From Marinobacter sp. C7 (GTDB lineage: Bacteria > Pseudomonadota > Gammaproteobacteria > Pseudomonadales > Oleiphilaceae), in NCBI RefSeq assembly GCF_022343555.1, contig NZ_JAKQZH010000002.1:186001-250000 (forward strand): a DNA stretch of 64,000 bases. The letters are read 5' to 3'. Numbering within the stretch: the first letter of the stretch is position 1; each line of letters opens with the position of its first letter. The notes under the pieces are model-generated. The model worked only from the letters and a program-made list of their open reading frames with translations. It was not told the origin of the DNA and made no database searches. The position numbers and the translations under genes are program-made. Shown here piece by piece: positions 7,887 to 16,530 of this stretch.

Positions 7887-8660
7887 TCACTGGTCTGCGC
7901 GCTGCAGGGCGCGGCCAAGGTTGTAGAAATAATCCCGGAAGGCGTGATTGATGCGGTCACGGTGCTCACCCTGTGGATAAAGCCCAAGTTTTGCCTCTTC
8001 GGACTCGCGGGTGCCCTGGACCAGGAACGCATTTTTGCAGTCGGCATCCTGCACGAAGGCTTCGAAAGCACGGGCGCAGAGTTCTTCGGGCTGGCTGTAA
8101 TAGTGCACGCCGGCGGCCTTGTCGGCCTTGGCAGACTGACGGAACAGGTCACTTGGCTCATCGCCGGTGTCGTTTAGCAGCACCGCCCGATAACAGGCTT
8201 GCAGGCGGTCGTTCAGCGGGTGGGCGATGGCATCCTCACGGGTAAGCCAGAGTTTGGAGGCGAACTCGCCTTTGCCGGGGCCTGTGAATATCTTGTCGGC
8301 GATGTAGTGGTCGAAGGCGTGGAACCACTCGTGGGCGATGCTGCCCGGGCCGGCGTTCTTGGCCAACGCCAAGCTGCGGGTGGCGGGGCTGTAGTGGGCG
8401 GAGACGCCGGGCCAGCCACCGATGCCATACTGCAGCGCCAGGGTGCCGCGCAGGGAGATGAGGGTTTCGGTGCCGCCGAGGATGGTCATCAGGTCGCACA
8501 GGGCGTCGTAGAAGAGTCCGGCGCTGCGCTGCTTTTCCGGTTCGGTCACCCAGCGCCCGATCTCGACAATGCGGAACTGGAAACGGCGGCGAACGTCCAG
8601 GAAGGTGACGGCAGTATCGCCCCGGTGATCGGGGCCTCGGCGGTAGAAGGTTCTTGGCAT
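7887..8660 (-). CDS. CLCA_X family protein with zincin-like HEWFHAFDHY motif
   Basis: 257 residues from ATG 8660 (MPRTFYRRGPDHRGD...); there is no clear ribosome binding site, and an in-frame TTG at 8681 is an alternative. The motif AHEWFHAFDHYIADK (around residue 125) has the HExxH spacing of zinc metallopeptidases, in a domain also seen in large-polyvalent-protein peptidase-like modules. The LCARAFEAFVQD segment downstream may supply the third ligand. I recognise it as the CLCA_X family common in Marinobacter-like genomes; its biological role is not established. It is divergent from the crotonase gene. Confidence 0.75.
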   Translation of the reverse strand: MPRTFYRRGPDHRGDTAVTFLDVRRRFQFRIVEIGRWVTEPEKQRSAGLFYDALCDLMTILGGTETLISLRGTLALQYGIGGWPGVSAHYSPATRSLALAKNAGPGSIAHEWFHAFDHYIADKIFTGPGKGEFASKLWLTREDAIAHPLNDRLQACYRAVLLNDTGDEPSDLFRQSAKADKAAGVHYYSQPEELCARAFEAFVQDADCKNAFLVQGTRESEEAKLGLYPQGEHRDRINHAFRDYFYNLGRALQRADQ

Positions 8661-8710
8661 GGGCCAATCATAGGGAGACAATCGCCCTGAATCTACCGAA
8701 CAAGGAATCC

Positions 8711-9517
8711 ATGATGACCCAACTGCCCCAGCTGTCCGACGCCCTGCTCACCCTGGAAAACCGCGTCGCGGTGCTGACCCTGAACCGGCACGACCTGCGC
8801 AACGCCCTTACCGGTTCCGACCTGATCGATGACATTGTCACCACGGCGGAATGGGTCAACCACTGTGAGGACGTCTCGGTGCTGGTGATTACAGGAGCCG
8901 GCTCGGCCTTCAGCGCCGGGGGCAATATCCGGGATATGGCCAACCGCAGCGGCGATTTCGCGGGCGATCCGGCGGAGTGCGCCGAGCGGTATCGCAAGGG
9001 TATCCAGCGGATTCCGCTGGCGATGCAGGCGGTGGAGGTGCCGGTGATCGCGGCGGTGAACGGGCCGGCCATCGGCGCGGGGTTTGATCTGGCCAACATG
9101 GCGGATATCCGCATTGCCGCGGAATCGGCCAAATTCGGTGAAACCTTCCTGAACCTGGGGATCATTCCCGGCGACGGCGGCGCCTGGTTCATGCAGCGGC
9201 TGATCGGTTACCAGCGAGCCTTCGAGCTCACGCTGACCGGCCGGATTGTGGATGCCACCGAGGCGAAGGAGCTGGGCCTCGTTCTGGATGTGGTGCCGGC
9301 CGATGAGCTCATGCCGGCCACCATGAAGATGGCGAGCAAGATGGCCAGCCAGCCGCCCAAAGCCACCCGCCTGACCAAGCGCCTGATGAAGATGGCCCAG
9401 CGCACGGAGCTGAAGGACTTCCTGGACATCTGCGCCTGTTTCCAGGGCATGAGCCACAACGAGCCGGAACACCTGGACGCGGTGAACCGGATGCTGGAGG
9501 CCATGGCCAAACGCTGA
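8711..9517 (+). CDS. Enoyl-CoA hydratase/isomerase (crotonase) family protein
   Basis: 268 residues starting at ATG 8711 after AAGGAATCC. It has the crotonase fold: a 'SAFSAGGNIRDM' oxyanion loop near residue 68, the second loop 'VNGPAIGAGFDLANMADIRIAAE' near residue 118, and the catalytic-Glu region 'GETFLNLGIIPGDGG'. This matches enoyl-CoA hydratases of fatty-acid beta-oxidation, acting on trans-2-enoyl-CoA in the cytoplasm. It stands alone here, so the exact acyl substrate is unknown. Confidence 0.88.
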   Translation: MMTQLPQLSDALLTLENRVAVLTLNRHDLRNALTGSDLIDDIVTTAEWVNHCEDVSVLVITGAGSAFSAGGNIRDMANRSGDFAGDPAECAERYRKGIQRIPLAMQAVEVPVIAAVNGPAIGAGFDLANMADIRIAAESAKFGETFLNLGIIPGDGGAWFMQRLIGYQRAFELTLTGRIVDATEAKELGLVLDVVPADELMPATMKMASKMASQPPKATRLTKRLMKMAQRTELKDFLDICACFQGMSHNEPEHLDAVNRMLEAMAKR

Positions 9518-9641
9518 TTTGACACATTCGGCTACATGAAATGACGACCAGGCCCGTGTCGCCACGCGATGGGGGCGGTAGACTGAACCGTGCGGGAACA
9601 CAAAAACGATGCCGTATGGCCGAGAGCGGGGTTAGCTGTCC

Positions 9642-12227
9642 GTGAATCTACACCATTCGTTGCGAATCCTGGTCGGGCTCTGGTTGACGTGTCTTTGCTG
9701 CACGGCCCTGGCCGCCCCCAATCCGATCGAGATTACCCCGGATTCTCCGATTCCGGCCCGGTTCCAATACTGGGAGGACCCTGCGGGTGAGGCCGGCATC
9801 GATCACGTGCGTGCACTCCCCGACGACCACTGGGAGCGGATTGCCGAGGGCAGCACGACCTTCGGCATCACCGACTCGGCCTACTGGATACGGTTTGCCG
9901 TACATAACCGGTCACGGGAACACCTCAACCTGATCGCCGAACTCGGCTACTCCCAGCTCGACGACGTGGTGTTCCACGTCTTTTCCGGAGATGACCTGCG
10001 CCGCCAGCTCAAGACCGGCGATGCCCGCCCGTTCTATCCCCGCGATGTGGACCACCCGAACATGCTGCTGCGCCTCACGCTGGCACCGGATGAACGTGAC
10101 ACAGTGTACGTGCGGGTACAGACCGCCGGCTCGATGATCCTGCCGTTACACCTGTGGCGTGAGCACAACTTCTTCGAGGCCGCCGCCAACGAACAGAAGC
10201 TGCATTTCTTCTACTACGGGGCCCTGACCGTCATCATCCTCATCAACCTGGCGGTGTTCCTGACCCTACGGGAGAAGCTGTACCTGTTCTATGCCCTGGC
10301 GATTTTCGGTTACCTGCTGTTCTTCGCCTCCATCAAGGGCTTCAGCTTCCAGCATTTCTATCCACAGGCACCGGGGTTCCACGCCCGGGCACTGCTGGTG
10401 TCCATGCCCATCCTGGCGCTGTTCTCGGTGCTGTTCTGCCGGGAGTTTCTGCGAGTGAAGTCCCACAGCCCGCGGCTGGACAAGGCACTGATCGCCATGG
10501 GGGCATTCGAGGTGTTGAACTTCGTGGCCGCGCTGATGCTCAGCTATAACGCCGCCGTCCTGCTCTCGGCGTTTTCCGCCCTGATCTTCTTCTCCCTGCT
10601 GCTGGTGGCCGGCCCCATCACCTGGTCGGCCGGTCTCCGGGCGGGCGCCTTCTTTACGGTGGCCTGGACACCACTGACCATTGGGGTCTTTGCCACGGCC
10701 GGGCGCTCCCTCGGTTTTCTGCCGGTCAATTTCTGGACCGAGTACGCCATGCAGATCGGCTCCGGCCTGGAGGCCTTCATTCTCACGCTGGCGCTGGCCG
10801 ATCGCCTGTACCGGGAGCGCGAGCAGAAAATCCGTGCCCAGGCCGACAGCCTGCGCGAAGCCCAGGCCCGCAGCGAGGCCAGGGATCAACTCACCGAGGC
10901 GCTGACCCACGATCCGGTGACCGGTCTGCCCAACCGCAACCGGTTCGAATGGATGGTGGATCAACAGCTGAAGAAGAATCCGGACGGCCGCTATATGGTC
11001 GGGGTCGCGCGGATAACCCGACTCGATGAAATCAACCGGACCCTCGGCCTGAACCGGAGCGAACGCCTGCTCAAACGCACGGCCGATCAGATGGAGCAAC
11101 TGGCCGGCGGACTGCCGATTGTCCAGAGCATCGTCGATGATCATGGCCGGGAGGAGCGGGTGTACCAGTTGTCCGGGGACACCTTCGGCCTGCTGATCGA
11201 CGCCGGCAGGGCCGGCGGTGACTTCAAGGCCCTGGACCAGGCCCTGAAAGTGCTGGCGGAGCCCGTGCCTCTGGACCAGCTGGCGATCGATCTGCACCCC
11301 CGGTTCGGGGCCGCCAGTTACCCCGAACACGGGGATTCAGCCGCCCTGCTCATCCGCAATGCCCACGTGGGCATGGAGATCACGCCCCATGGCCAGCATG
11401 AGACCGGGCTCTATTCCCGGAAATACGACATCTACAGCGAGAGCCGTCTCACCCTCATGGCGGAGCTGCGGGACGCGCTGCGCAAAGACCGGACCCAGAT
11501 CTTCTACCAGCCCAAGGAACACCTCGCCAGCGGCCGGATTGTCGGGGTGGAGGCGCTGATCCGCTGGCGTCACCGCGAGCTGGGCTGGATCAGTCCCGCG
11601 GAGTTCATCACCCTGGCGGAGGAAACCGGGGTGATCAGTCAGCTCACCGAATGGATGGTCAACCAGGCTACCCGGGATCTGAAGACGCTGCGCACACAGT
11701 GCCCGGACCTGAAGCTCTCGCTCAACATCTCCGCCCGGGACCTGTCCTCAAAAGGCCTGCCGGAGGTGTTCCGGTCTGCGCTTGAACGCCACGCCCTTGA
11801 GCCCCACGCCGTGACGGTGGAGCTTACCGAGACCGCAGCCATGGAGGACCCGGTCGAGGGTCTCAGGGCACTGGAAGCCCTGGCCGCGACCGGGCTCACC
11901 ATCTCCATCGATGACTTTGGCAGTGGCTATTCGTCGTTGTCTTACCTCAAGCAGCTACCCGCCACCGAACTCAAGCTGGACCGTTCCCTGGTCCACGACG
12001 TGACCACCAGCGAAAGTGCCGACGTGATCGTGGCAACCTCGATCCAGATGGCCAAAAGCCTGGGCTACCAGGTGGTGGGCGAAGGCGTGGAAGACGCCAC
12101 CACCGCCCGGCGCCTCAACGCCATGGGATGCGACCTGCTGCAGGGCTACTGGCTGTGCACTCCCAAGCCACTGCCGGAACTCCAGCACTGGCTGGCGGCG
12201 CGGTCGGAAACCGCGCCCGGGGAGTAA
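9642..12227 (+). CDS. 7TM-DISM sensor with degenerate GGDEF and intact EAL domain (c-di-GMP phosphodiesterase)
   Basis: 861 residues; GTG start chosen because it begins a good signal peptide (LRILVGLWLTCLCCTALA). Order: periplasmic 7TMR-DISM extracellular domain (about 30-175), seven membrane helices (about 180-390), short coiled coil, GGDEF domain (about 415-570) and EAL domain (about 590-850). The GGDEF motif is replaced by SGDTF, so cyclase activity is unlikely. The EAL domain keeps EALIRW, NISARDL, ELTE, DDFGSGYS and the terminal GYWLCTP signature, so c-di-GMP hydrolysis is expected. The ligand of the sensor region is unknown. Confidence 0.9.
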   Translation: MNLHHSLRILVGLWLTCLCCTALAAPNPIEITPDSPIPARFQYWEDPAGEAGIDHVRALPDDHWERIAEGSTTFGITDSAYWIRFAVHNRSREHLNLIAELGYSQLDDVVFHVFSGDDLRRQLKTGDARPFYPRDVDHPNMLLRLTLAPDERDTVYVRVQTAGSMILPLHLWREHNFFEAAANEQKLHFFYYGALTVIILINLAVFLTLREKLYLFYALAIFGYLLFFASIKGFSFQHFYPQAPGFHARALLVSMPILALFSVLFCREFLRVKSHSPRLDKALIAMGAFEVLNFVAALMLSYNAAVLLSAFSALIFFSLLLVAGPITWSAGLRAGAFFTVAWTPLTIGVFATAGRSLGFLPVNFWTEYAMQIGSGLEAFILTLALADRLYREREQKIRAQADSLREAQARSEARDQLTEALTHDPVTGLPNRNRFEWMVDQQLKKNPDGRYMVGVARITRLDEINRTLGLNRSERLLKRTADQMEQLAGGLPIVQSIVDDHGREERVYQLSGDTFGLLIDAGRAGGDFKALDQALKVLAEPVPLDQLAIDLHPRFGAASYPEHGDSAALLIRNAHVGMEITPHGQHETGLYSRKYDIYSESRLTLMAELRDALRKDRTQIFYQPKEHLASGRIVGVEALIRWRHRELGWISPAEFITLAEETGVISQLTEWMVNQATRDLKTLRTQCPDLKLSLNISARDLSSKGLPEVFRSALERHALEPHAVTVELTETAAMEDPVEGLRALEALAATGLTISIDDFGSGYSSLSYLKQLPATELKLDRSLVHDVTTSESADVIVATSIQMAKSLGYQVVGEGVEDATTARRLNAMGCDLLQGYWLCTPKPLPELQHWLAARSETAPGE

Positions 12228-12245
12228 GCGACCTCTGCGCCGACG

Positions 12246-13304
12246 CTACCACTCCAGCTGAGCCCCGGTCTGATACTCGATGACCCGGGTCTCGAAGAAG
12301 TTCTTCTCCTTGCGCAGGGTCGCCTGCTCATCCAGCCACGGCGAGACGTTCTGTGCGCCGGGGAAAGGCTCCTCCAGCCCCACAGTGCGGGCCCGGCGGT
12401 TGGCCACGAAACGGAACTGTTCGCTGTGGTACTCGGCGGAGTAGCCGAGGATCGGGTCGCGCAGGATGTAGTTGGCGTAGGCGGTTTCCGCCGCCTCGGA
12501 CTCGTCCCACATCTCGCGCACAGCTTTCGGGTCCAGGGTGATGTTTTCCTCCTCGAGGATCTGGTTCACCACCTTCAGCCCGAAGGAGAAATGCATGGCT
12601 TCGTCCCGCAGGATGTACTGCAGCTGCTCGCCGGTACCGCGCATCAGGCCCCGGCGCTGCAGGGCGAAGATGGGGCTGAAGCCGTTGTAGAACCAGGCGC
12701 CCTCGAACACCGCCGCGAAAAACAGGTAGGACATGACGAACTCGTGCAGGTCGTCGGCGTTACGCAGGTTCATGTCCGGGCGCATGGCGGCGTCGAGCCG
12801 CCGGTTGGCCATTTTGATCTTGCCGTGGATTTCCGGCACCACCCGGTAGCGGTTGTAGATCTCGCTCTGGTCCAGGTTCAGGGTCTCAATGCAGTGCTGG
12901 TAGGCCCAGGTGTGCATGGACTCCTCGTACACCTGCCGGGCCTGGTAGATCTGCAGTTCCGGCGCACTCATCTTTTCCATCACCGCCAGGCCGATGTTGC
13001 GCATGGCCAGGATGTCGGAGGTGGTGAGGTACGCCAGCACGTTCTCGTACACGTGTTTTTCCGCCGGGTTCAGGCGGTGGTGGTAGTCGTGGACGTCCTG
13101 GGCCATGTTCACGTCCAGCGGGGTCCAGTGGTTCTTGTTGGCGTTCATGAAGTACTCCCAGGCCCAGGGGTACTTGAACGGCGCCAGTTGGTTGATGTCG
13201 GTCTCGCCGTTGATCACCCGCTTGTCGTCCACATTCACGGGTGCCGGGCCGCCGGTGGCGGCCGTTCCGGAGTCGGTTTTCGGTTCGTCGTCCCAGTCCA
13301 GCAT
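12246..13304 (-). CDS. nrdB: Class Ia ribonucleoside-diphosphate reductase, beta subunit
   Basis: 352 residues from ATG 13304, with GGGAGG seven bases upstream; a TTG five codons earlier is rejected. The di-iron/tyrosyl-radical subunit: metal ligands appear in YEESMHTWAYQH (with the radical Tyr four residues after the His) and RDEAMHFSFG. It generates the stable tyrosyl radical used by NrdA for deoxynucleotide synthesis. It lies 30 bp downstream of nrdA and must be co-transcribed under the B12 riboswitch. No separate promoter was seen. Confidence 0.95.
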   Translation of the reverse strand: MLDWDDEPKTDSGTAATGGPAPVNVDDKRVINGETDINQLAPFKYPWAWEYFMNANKNHWTPLDVNMAQDVHDYHHRLNPAEKHVYENVLAYLTTSDILAMRNIGLAVMEKMSAPELQIYQARQVYEESMHTWAYQHCIETLNLDQSEIYNRYRVVPEIHGKIKMANRRLDAAMRPDMNLRNADDLHEFVMSYLFFAAVFEGAWFYNGFSPIFALQRRGLMRGTGEQLQYILRDEAMHFSFGLKVVNQILEEENITLDPKAVREMWDESEAAETAYANYILRDPILGYSAEYHSEQFRFVANRRARTVGLEEPFPGAQNVSPWLDEQATLRKEKNFFETRVIEYQTGAQLEW

Positions 13305-13334
13305 GGTTATGCCTCCCAAAGATAAAGTAAGTGG

Positions 13335-16097
13335 TTACTGACAGGCTTCACAGTCGGGATCATCGATAGAACACACCTGTGGTTGCGGCGCGGCGACCGG
13401 GGCGGTTTTCTCGGCGCCGGTGGCCCCCAGGGAACGCAGGTAGTAGGTGGTCTTGAGCCCCCGCTCCCAGGCCAGCTGGTACAGGGCATCAAGCTTCCGG
13501 CCGCTGGGTTCGGCCATGTACAGGTTCAGGCTCTGGGCCTGGTCGAGCCATTTCTGGCGCCGCGCGGCCGCTTCCACCAGCCACCGGGCATCGATTTCGA
13601 AGGCGGTGGCGTAGCGGGCTTTCAGTTCCGCCGGGATGCGGTCGATCTGCTGCACCGAGCCGTCGAAATACTTGAGGTCGTTGACCATGACGTTGTCCCA
13701 CAGGCCTTCGGCCTTGAGATCGCGCACCAGGGAGGGATTCACGACCGTGAACTCGCCGGAGAGGTTCGATTTGACGAACAGGTTCTGGTACGCCGGTTCG
13801 ATGGACTGGGACACGCCGACGATGTTGGAGATGGTGGCCGTCGGCGCAATGGCCATGACATTACTGTTGCGCATGCCGTTCCTGGCAATCAGCTCGCGTA
13901 CCGGGGCCCAGTCCAGACGTGTGTCGGTGTTGAGGCTCAGATCTCCTTCCCGACGGTTGTCCTGCAACAGCTTGATGGAATCGATCGGCAGGATGCCCTG
14001 ATGCCACAGCGAGCCCTCGTAGGTCTCGTAGGCACCGCGCTCGCCCGCCAGGGTGGCAGAGGCGCGGATGGCAAAATAGCTGAGCTGCTCCATGGCAACA
14101 TCGGCGAACTCCACCGCTTCCGGGCTGGAGTACGGCAGGCCCAGCTGGTAGAGGGCATCCTGGAAGCCCATCAGGCCCAGGCCCACGGGGCGGTGCCTGA
14201 GGTTGGAATTGCGGGCCTGGGGCACGGCGTAGTAGTTGATGTCGATGACGTTATCGAGCATGCGCACGGCGGTGGTGACGGTCCGCTCCAGGCGCTGGAC
14301 ATCCAGCTCGCCGGCGACAATGTGGGCCGCCAGGTTCACCGAACCCAGGTTGCATACCGCAATCTCATCCTCGCGGGTGTTCAGGGTGATCTCGGTGCAC
14401 AGGTTGGAGCTGTGAACCACGCCCTGGTGCTGCTGGGGCGAACGCAGGTTGCAGGGGTCCTTGAAGGTGATCCAGGGATGGCCGGTCTCGAACAGCACGG
14501 TCAGCATCTTGCGCCACAGCTGTTTGGCCGGAATTTTCTTCGCCAGCTTGATCCTGCCTTGCTCCGCCAGCGCTTCGTAATGCTCGTAGCGCTCCCGGAA
14601 GGCGTTGCCGTACAGGTCGTGCAGATCCGGTACGTCGCTGGGGGAGAACAGGGTCCAGTCCCGGTCCTCACGCATGCGTTCGATCAGCAGGTCCGGCACC
14701 CAGTTGGCGGTGTTCATGTCGTGGGTGCGGCGGCGCTCGTCACCGGTGTTCTTGCGCAGCTCCAGGAATTCCTCGATGTCCAGGTGCCAGCTTTCCAGGT
14801 AGGCACAGACCGCGCCCTTGCGCTTGCCACCCTGGTTTACCGCGACGGCGGTGTCGTTCACCACTTTCAGGAACGGCACCACACCCTGGCTCTGGCCATT
14901 GGTGCCCTTGATGTGGGAGCCCAGCGCCCGCACCGGCGTCCAGTCGTTGCCCAGGCCGCCGGCCCACTTGGAGAGCATGGCGTTGTCGCGGATGGCGCCG
15001 TAGATGCTCTCAAGATCGTCCTGCACGGTGGTCAGGTAGCAGGAGGACAGCTGGGAATGTCGGGTGCCGGAGTTGAACAGGGTCGGCGTGCTGGCCATGT
15101 AGTCGAAGCTGGAGAGCAGCTCGTAGAACTCGATGGCCCGGGCGTTGGGGTCGTCTTCCCGCAGGGCCAGGCCCATGGCCACGCGCATGAAAAACACCTG
15201 GGGCAGTTCCAGCCGGGCCTTGTCCCAGTGCAGGAAATAGCGGTCGTACAGGGTCTGCAGGCCGAGGAAGCCGAACTGGTGATCGCGCTCGGGTTTCAGG
15301 GCCTCGCCTAGGCGATCCAGATCAAACGCGGCCAGCGCTTCGTCCAGCAGTTCGTAACGAATTCCGGCGTGGATGAACGCACTCAGGGCCTGTGGATAAA
15401 CCTCCGCCAGGGGCTGATTCCGGGGCAGGTCCAGGGCCTCGGCAGCCTCGAGGCGCAGCTGCTCCAGCAGCAGGCGGGCGGTGACGGCGCTGTAGTCCGG
15501 CTCCTGCTCGATCCGGCTGCGGGCGGTCATGACCAGCGCGGAGAGCACTTCGGTCTCTTCGATGCCGTCGTACAGGTTGCGCAGGGCGTCGTCTACCAGG
15601 GATTGGCCGTCAATGCCCTCGAGGCCGGTGGCGGCCTGTTCCACCTGCAGCTTCATCAGGCCCAGGTCCAGCGGGGCGATGCTGCCGTCCGCCTTTTTCA
15701 CGGTCAGATGCGGGTGCGCCTCCATGGGCTCTTCAACCGCGCGCTTGCGGGCATGCTCTTCCCGGTACAGCACGTAGGCCCGGGCCACTTTCTGTTCCTC
15801 GGCCCGCATCAGGGCCAGCTCCACCTGGTCCTGGATGTCTTCGATATGGACCTTGCCACCGGCTTTCAGGCGGCGGCTGATGGCCTGGATTACCTGTTCG
15901 GTCACCCGGTGAACGGCGTCGTTGATACGGGCGGAGCCGGCAGCCTTGTCGCCTTCCACGGCAAGGAAAGCCTTGGTCACGGCGACACTGATTTTGGCCG
16001 GATTGAATCCGACCAGGGTGCCGTTGCGTTTAATCACCTGAAGGGATTCGGTATCGGTGGAAGCCGCCGATGGTTCGGCGAAGGCGGTGGCAGTCAT
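13335..16097 (-). CDS. nrdA: Class Ia ribonucleoside-diphosphate reductase, alpha subunit
   Basis: 920 residues from ATG 16097 with AGGAGA upstream; a longer in-frame extension to 16193 overlaps the leader RNA and is rejected. Two N-terminal ATP-cone-type allosteric domains (about 18-110 and 130-220) precede the ten-stranded barrel. Active-site elements are NSGTRHSQLSSCYL (redox Cys), NLCTEI (radical Cys and Glu) and AVCNLGSVNL (partner Cys). The C-terminal DPDCEACQ supplies the mobile CxxC pair. It reduces NDPs to dNDPs with NrdB. Regulation: cobalamin riboswitch and NrdR-like box upstream. Confidence 0.96.
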   Translation of the reverse strand: MTATAFAEPSAASTDTESLQVIKRNGTLVGFNPAKISVAVTKAFLAVEGDKAAGSARINDAVHRVTEQVIQAISRRLKAGGKVHIEDIQDQVELALMRAEEQKVARAYVLYREEHARKRAVEEPMEAHPHLTVKKADGSIAPLDLGLMKLQVEQAATGLEGIDGQSLVDDALRNLYDGIEETEVLSALVMTARSRIEQEPDYSAVTARLLLEQLRLEAAEALDLPRNQPLAEVYPQALSAFIHAGIRYELLDEALAAFDLDRLGEALKPERDHQFGFLGLQTLYDRYFLHWDKARLELPQVFFMRVAMGLALREDDPNARAIEFYELLSSFDYMASTPTLFNSGTRHSQLSSCYLTTVQDDLESIYGAIRDNAMLSKWAGGLGNDWTPVRALGSHIKGTNGQSQGVVPFLKVVNDTAVAVNQGGKRKGAVCAYLESWHLDIEEFLELRKNTGDERRRTHDMNTANWVPDLLIERMREDRDWTLFSPSDVPDLHDLYGNAFRERYEHYEALAEQGRIKLAKKIPAKQLWRKMLTVLFETGHPWITFKDPCNLRSPQQHQGVVHSSNLCTEITLNTREDEIAVCNLGSVNLAAHIVAGELDVQRLERTVTTAVRMLDNVIDINYYAVPQARNSNLRHRPVGLGLMGFQDALYQLGLPYSSPEAVEFADVAMEQLSYFAIRASATLAGERGAYETYEGSLWHQGILPIDSIKLLQDNRREGDLSLNTDTRLDWAPVRELIARNGMRNSNVMAIAPTATISNIVGVSQSIEPAYQNLFVKSNLSGEFTVVNPSLVRDLKAEGLWDNVMVNDLKYFDGSVQQIDRIPAELKARYATAFEIDARWLVEAAARRQKWLDQAQSLNLYMAEPSGRKLDALYQLAWERGLKTTYYLRSLGATGAEKTAPVAAPQPQVCSIDDPDCEACQ

Positions 16098-16129
16098 GGT
16101 GCTCTCCTGAAGTCGCGTTGGTTCCATTT

Positions 16130-16210
16130 CACCTTCGCGAATGCAGGGGCACACTTTGCCTGGAGGACAGGCAACGGGGACCGGTCTGCTCACCCTGAGT
16201 CGCGAAGGTG
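16130..16210 (-). promoter_or_regulatory. Inverted repeat in the nrdA leader (possible expression platform)
   Basis: TCGCGAAGGTG at 16200-16210 and CACCTTCGCGA at 16130-16140 form a perfect 11-bp inverted repeat separated by 59 nt, between the riboswitch aptamer and the nrdA ribosome binding site. It could be the switching hairpin that controls elongation or translation. No U-run is adjacent, so translational control or Rho action is as likely as termination. Confidence 0.45.
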
Positions 16211-16238
16211 CAGTCCAGAAACCGGTGTTTGCCGGCTT

Positions 16239-16404
16239 CTGATCCCTGGCAGGTCTTCGGACTCAGGGGCGTGGATCATCTGATCCGGCCTTGCGTGGCG
16301 ACTTCCCGGCGGCTGCCAGTGTCATCGTGCCACGCTCGTTCCCCAATACCGCTGCGCGTCAGTTCCGGACTCTCACCGGATTCCCGACTACCGGAGGTGA
16401 TCAG
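16239..16404 (-). ncRNA. Cobalamin (adenosylcobalamin/B12) riboswitch controlling nrdAB
   Basis: Read on the minus strand, all core elements of the RF00174-type aptamer are present in order: GGGAATCCGGTGAGAGTCCG, ACTGACGCGCAGCGGTA, the B12-box-like ACACTGGCAG followed by CCGCCGGGAAGTC, and the 3' CCGAAGACCTGCCAG. P1 is formed by CTGATC (16399-16404) with GATCAG (16239-16244). It sits about 140 nt upstream of the nrdA start. By analogy with B12-riboswitch-controlled class Ia reductases, binding of cobalamin should switch nrdAB off so that a B12-dependent class II enzyme, encoded elsewhere, is used. Confidence 0.92.
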
Positions 16405-16443
16405 AGAATGATCACAACATCTGGTAGTTGACCAAGGATTCAG

Positions 16444-16474
16444 ACACTATATACACGTAAAGGAATCGGGACAA
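16444..16474 (-). promoter_or_regulatory. nrdA promoter with overlapping NrdR-like box
   Basis: On the minus strand TTGTCC (16469-16474) and TATAGT (16446-16451) are separated by 17 bp, a good sigma-70 promoter about 340 nt upstream of nrdA. Forward ACACTATATACACGTA (16444-16459) matches 11 of 16 positions of the NrdR-box consensus acaCwAtATaTwGtgt and covers the -10. NrdR normally binds paired boxes; a convincing second box was not found. So nrdAB appears to be controlled at transcription initiation and by the leader RNA. Confidence 0.6.
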
Positions 16475-16530
16475 GGCACTTTTCCGACAACGCCCTGTCT
16501 TCGTTGATACGCCATGAAAAGGGGATTGCC

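Noticed and set aside
7610..9642. Integron integrase or attI on the right side of the array
   Set aside because: The only genes there are a CLCA_X protein and a crotonase; no tyrosine-recombinase motifs were found.
13383..15311. 642-residue plus-strand open frame opposite nrdA, and similar long antisense frames at 38950-41190 and 25285-27039
   Set aside because: They mirror conserved genes on the other strand, have no ribosome site or family motifs, and arise from GC-rich codon bias.
16098..16193. N-terminal extension of NrdA to 16193
   Set aside because: The extension lies in the riboswitch leader, while ATG 16097 has a good AGGAGA ribosome site.
16414..16430. Second NrdR box next to the nrdA promoter
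   Set aside because: ACAACATCTGGTAGTT matches only about half of the consensus, no better than chance in this region.
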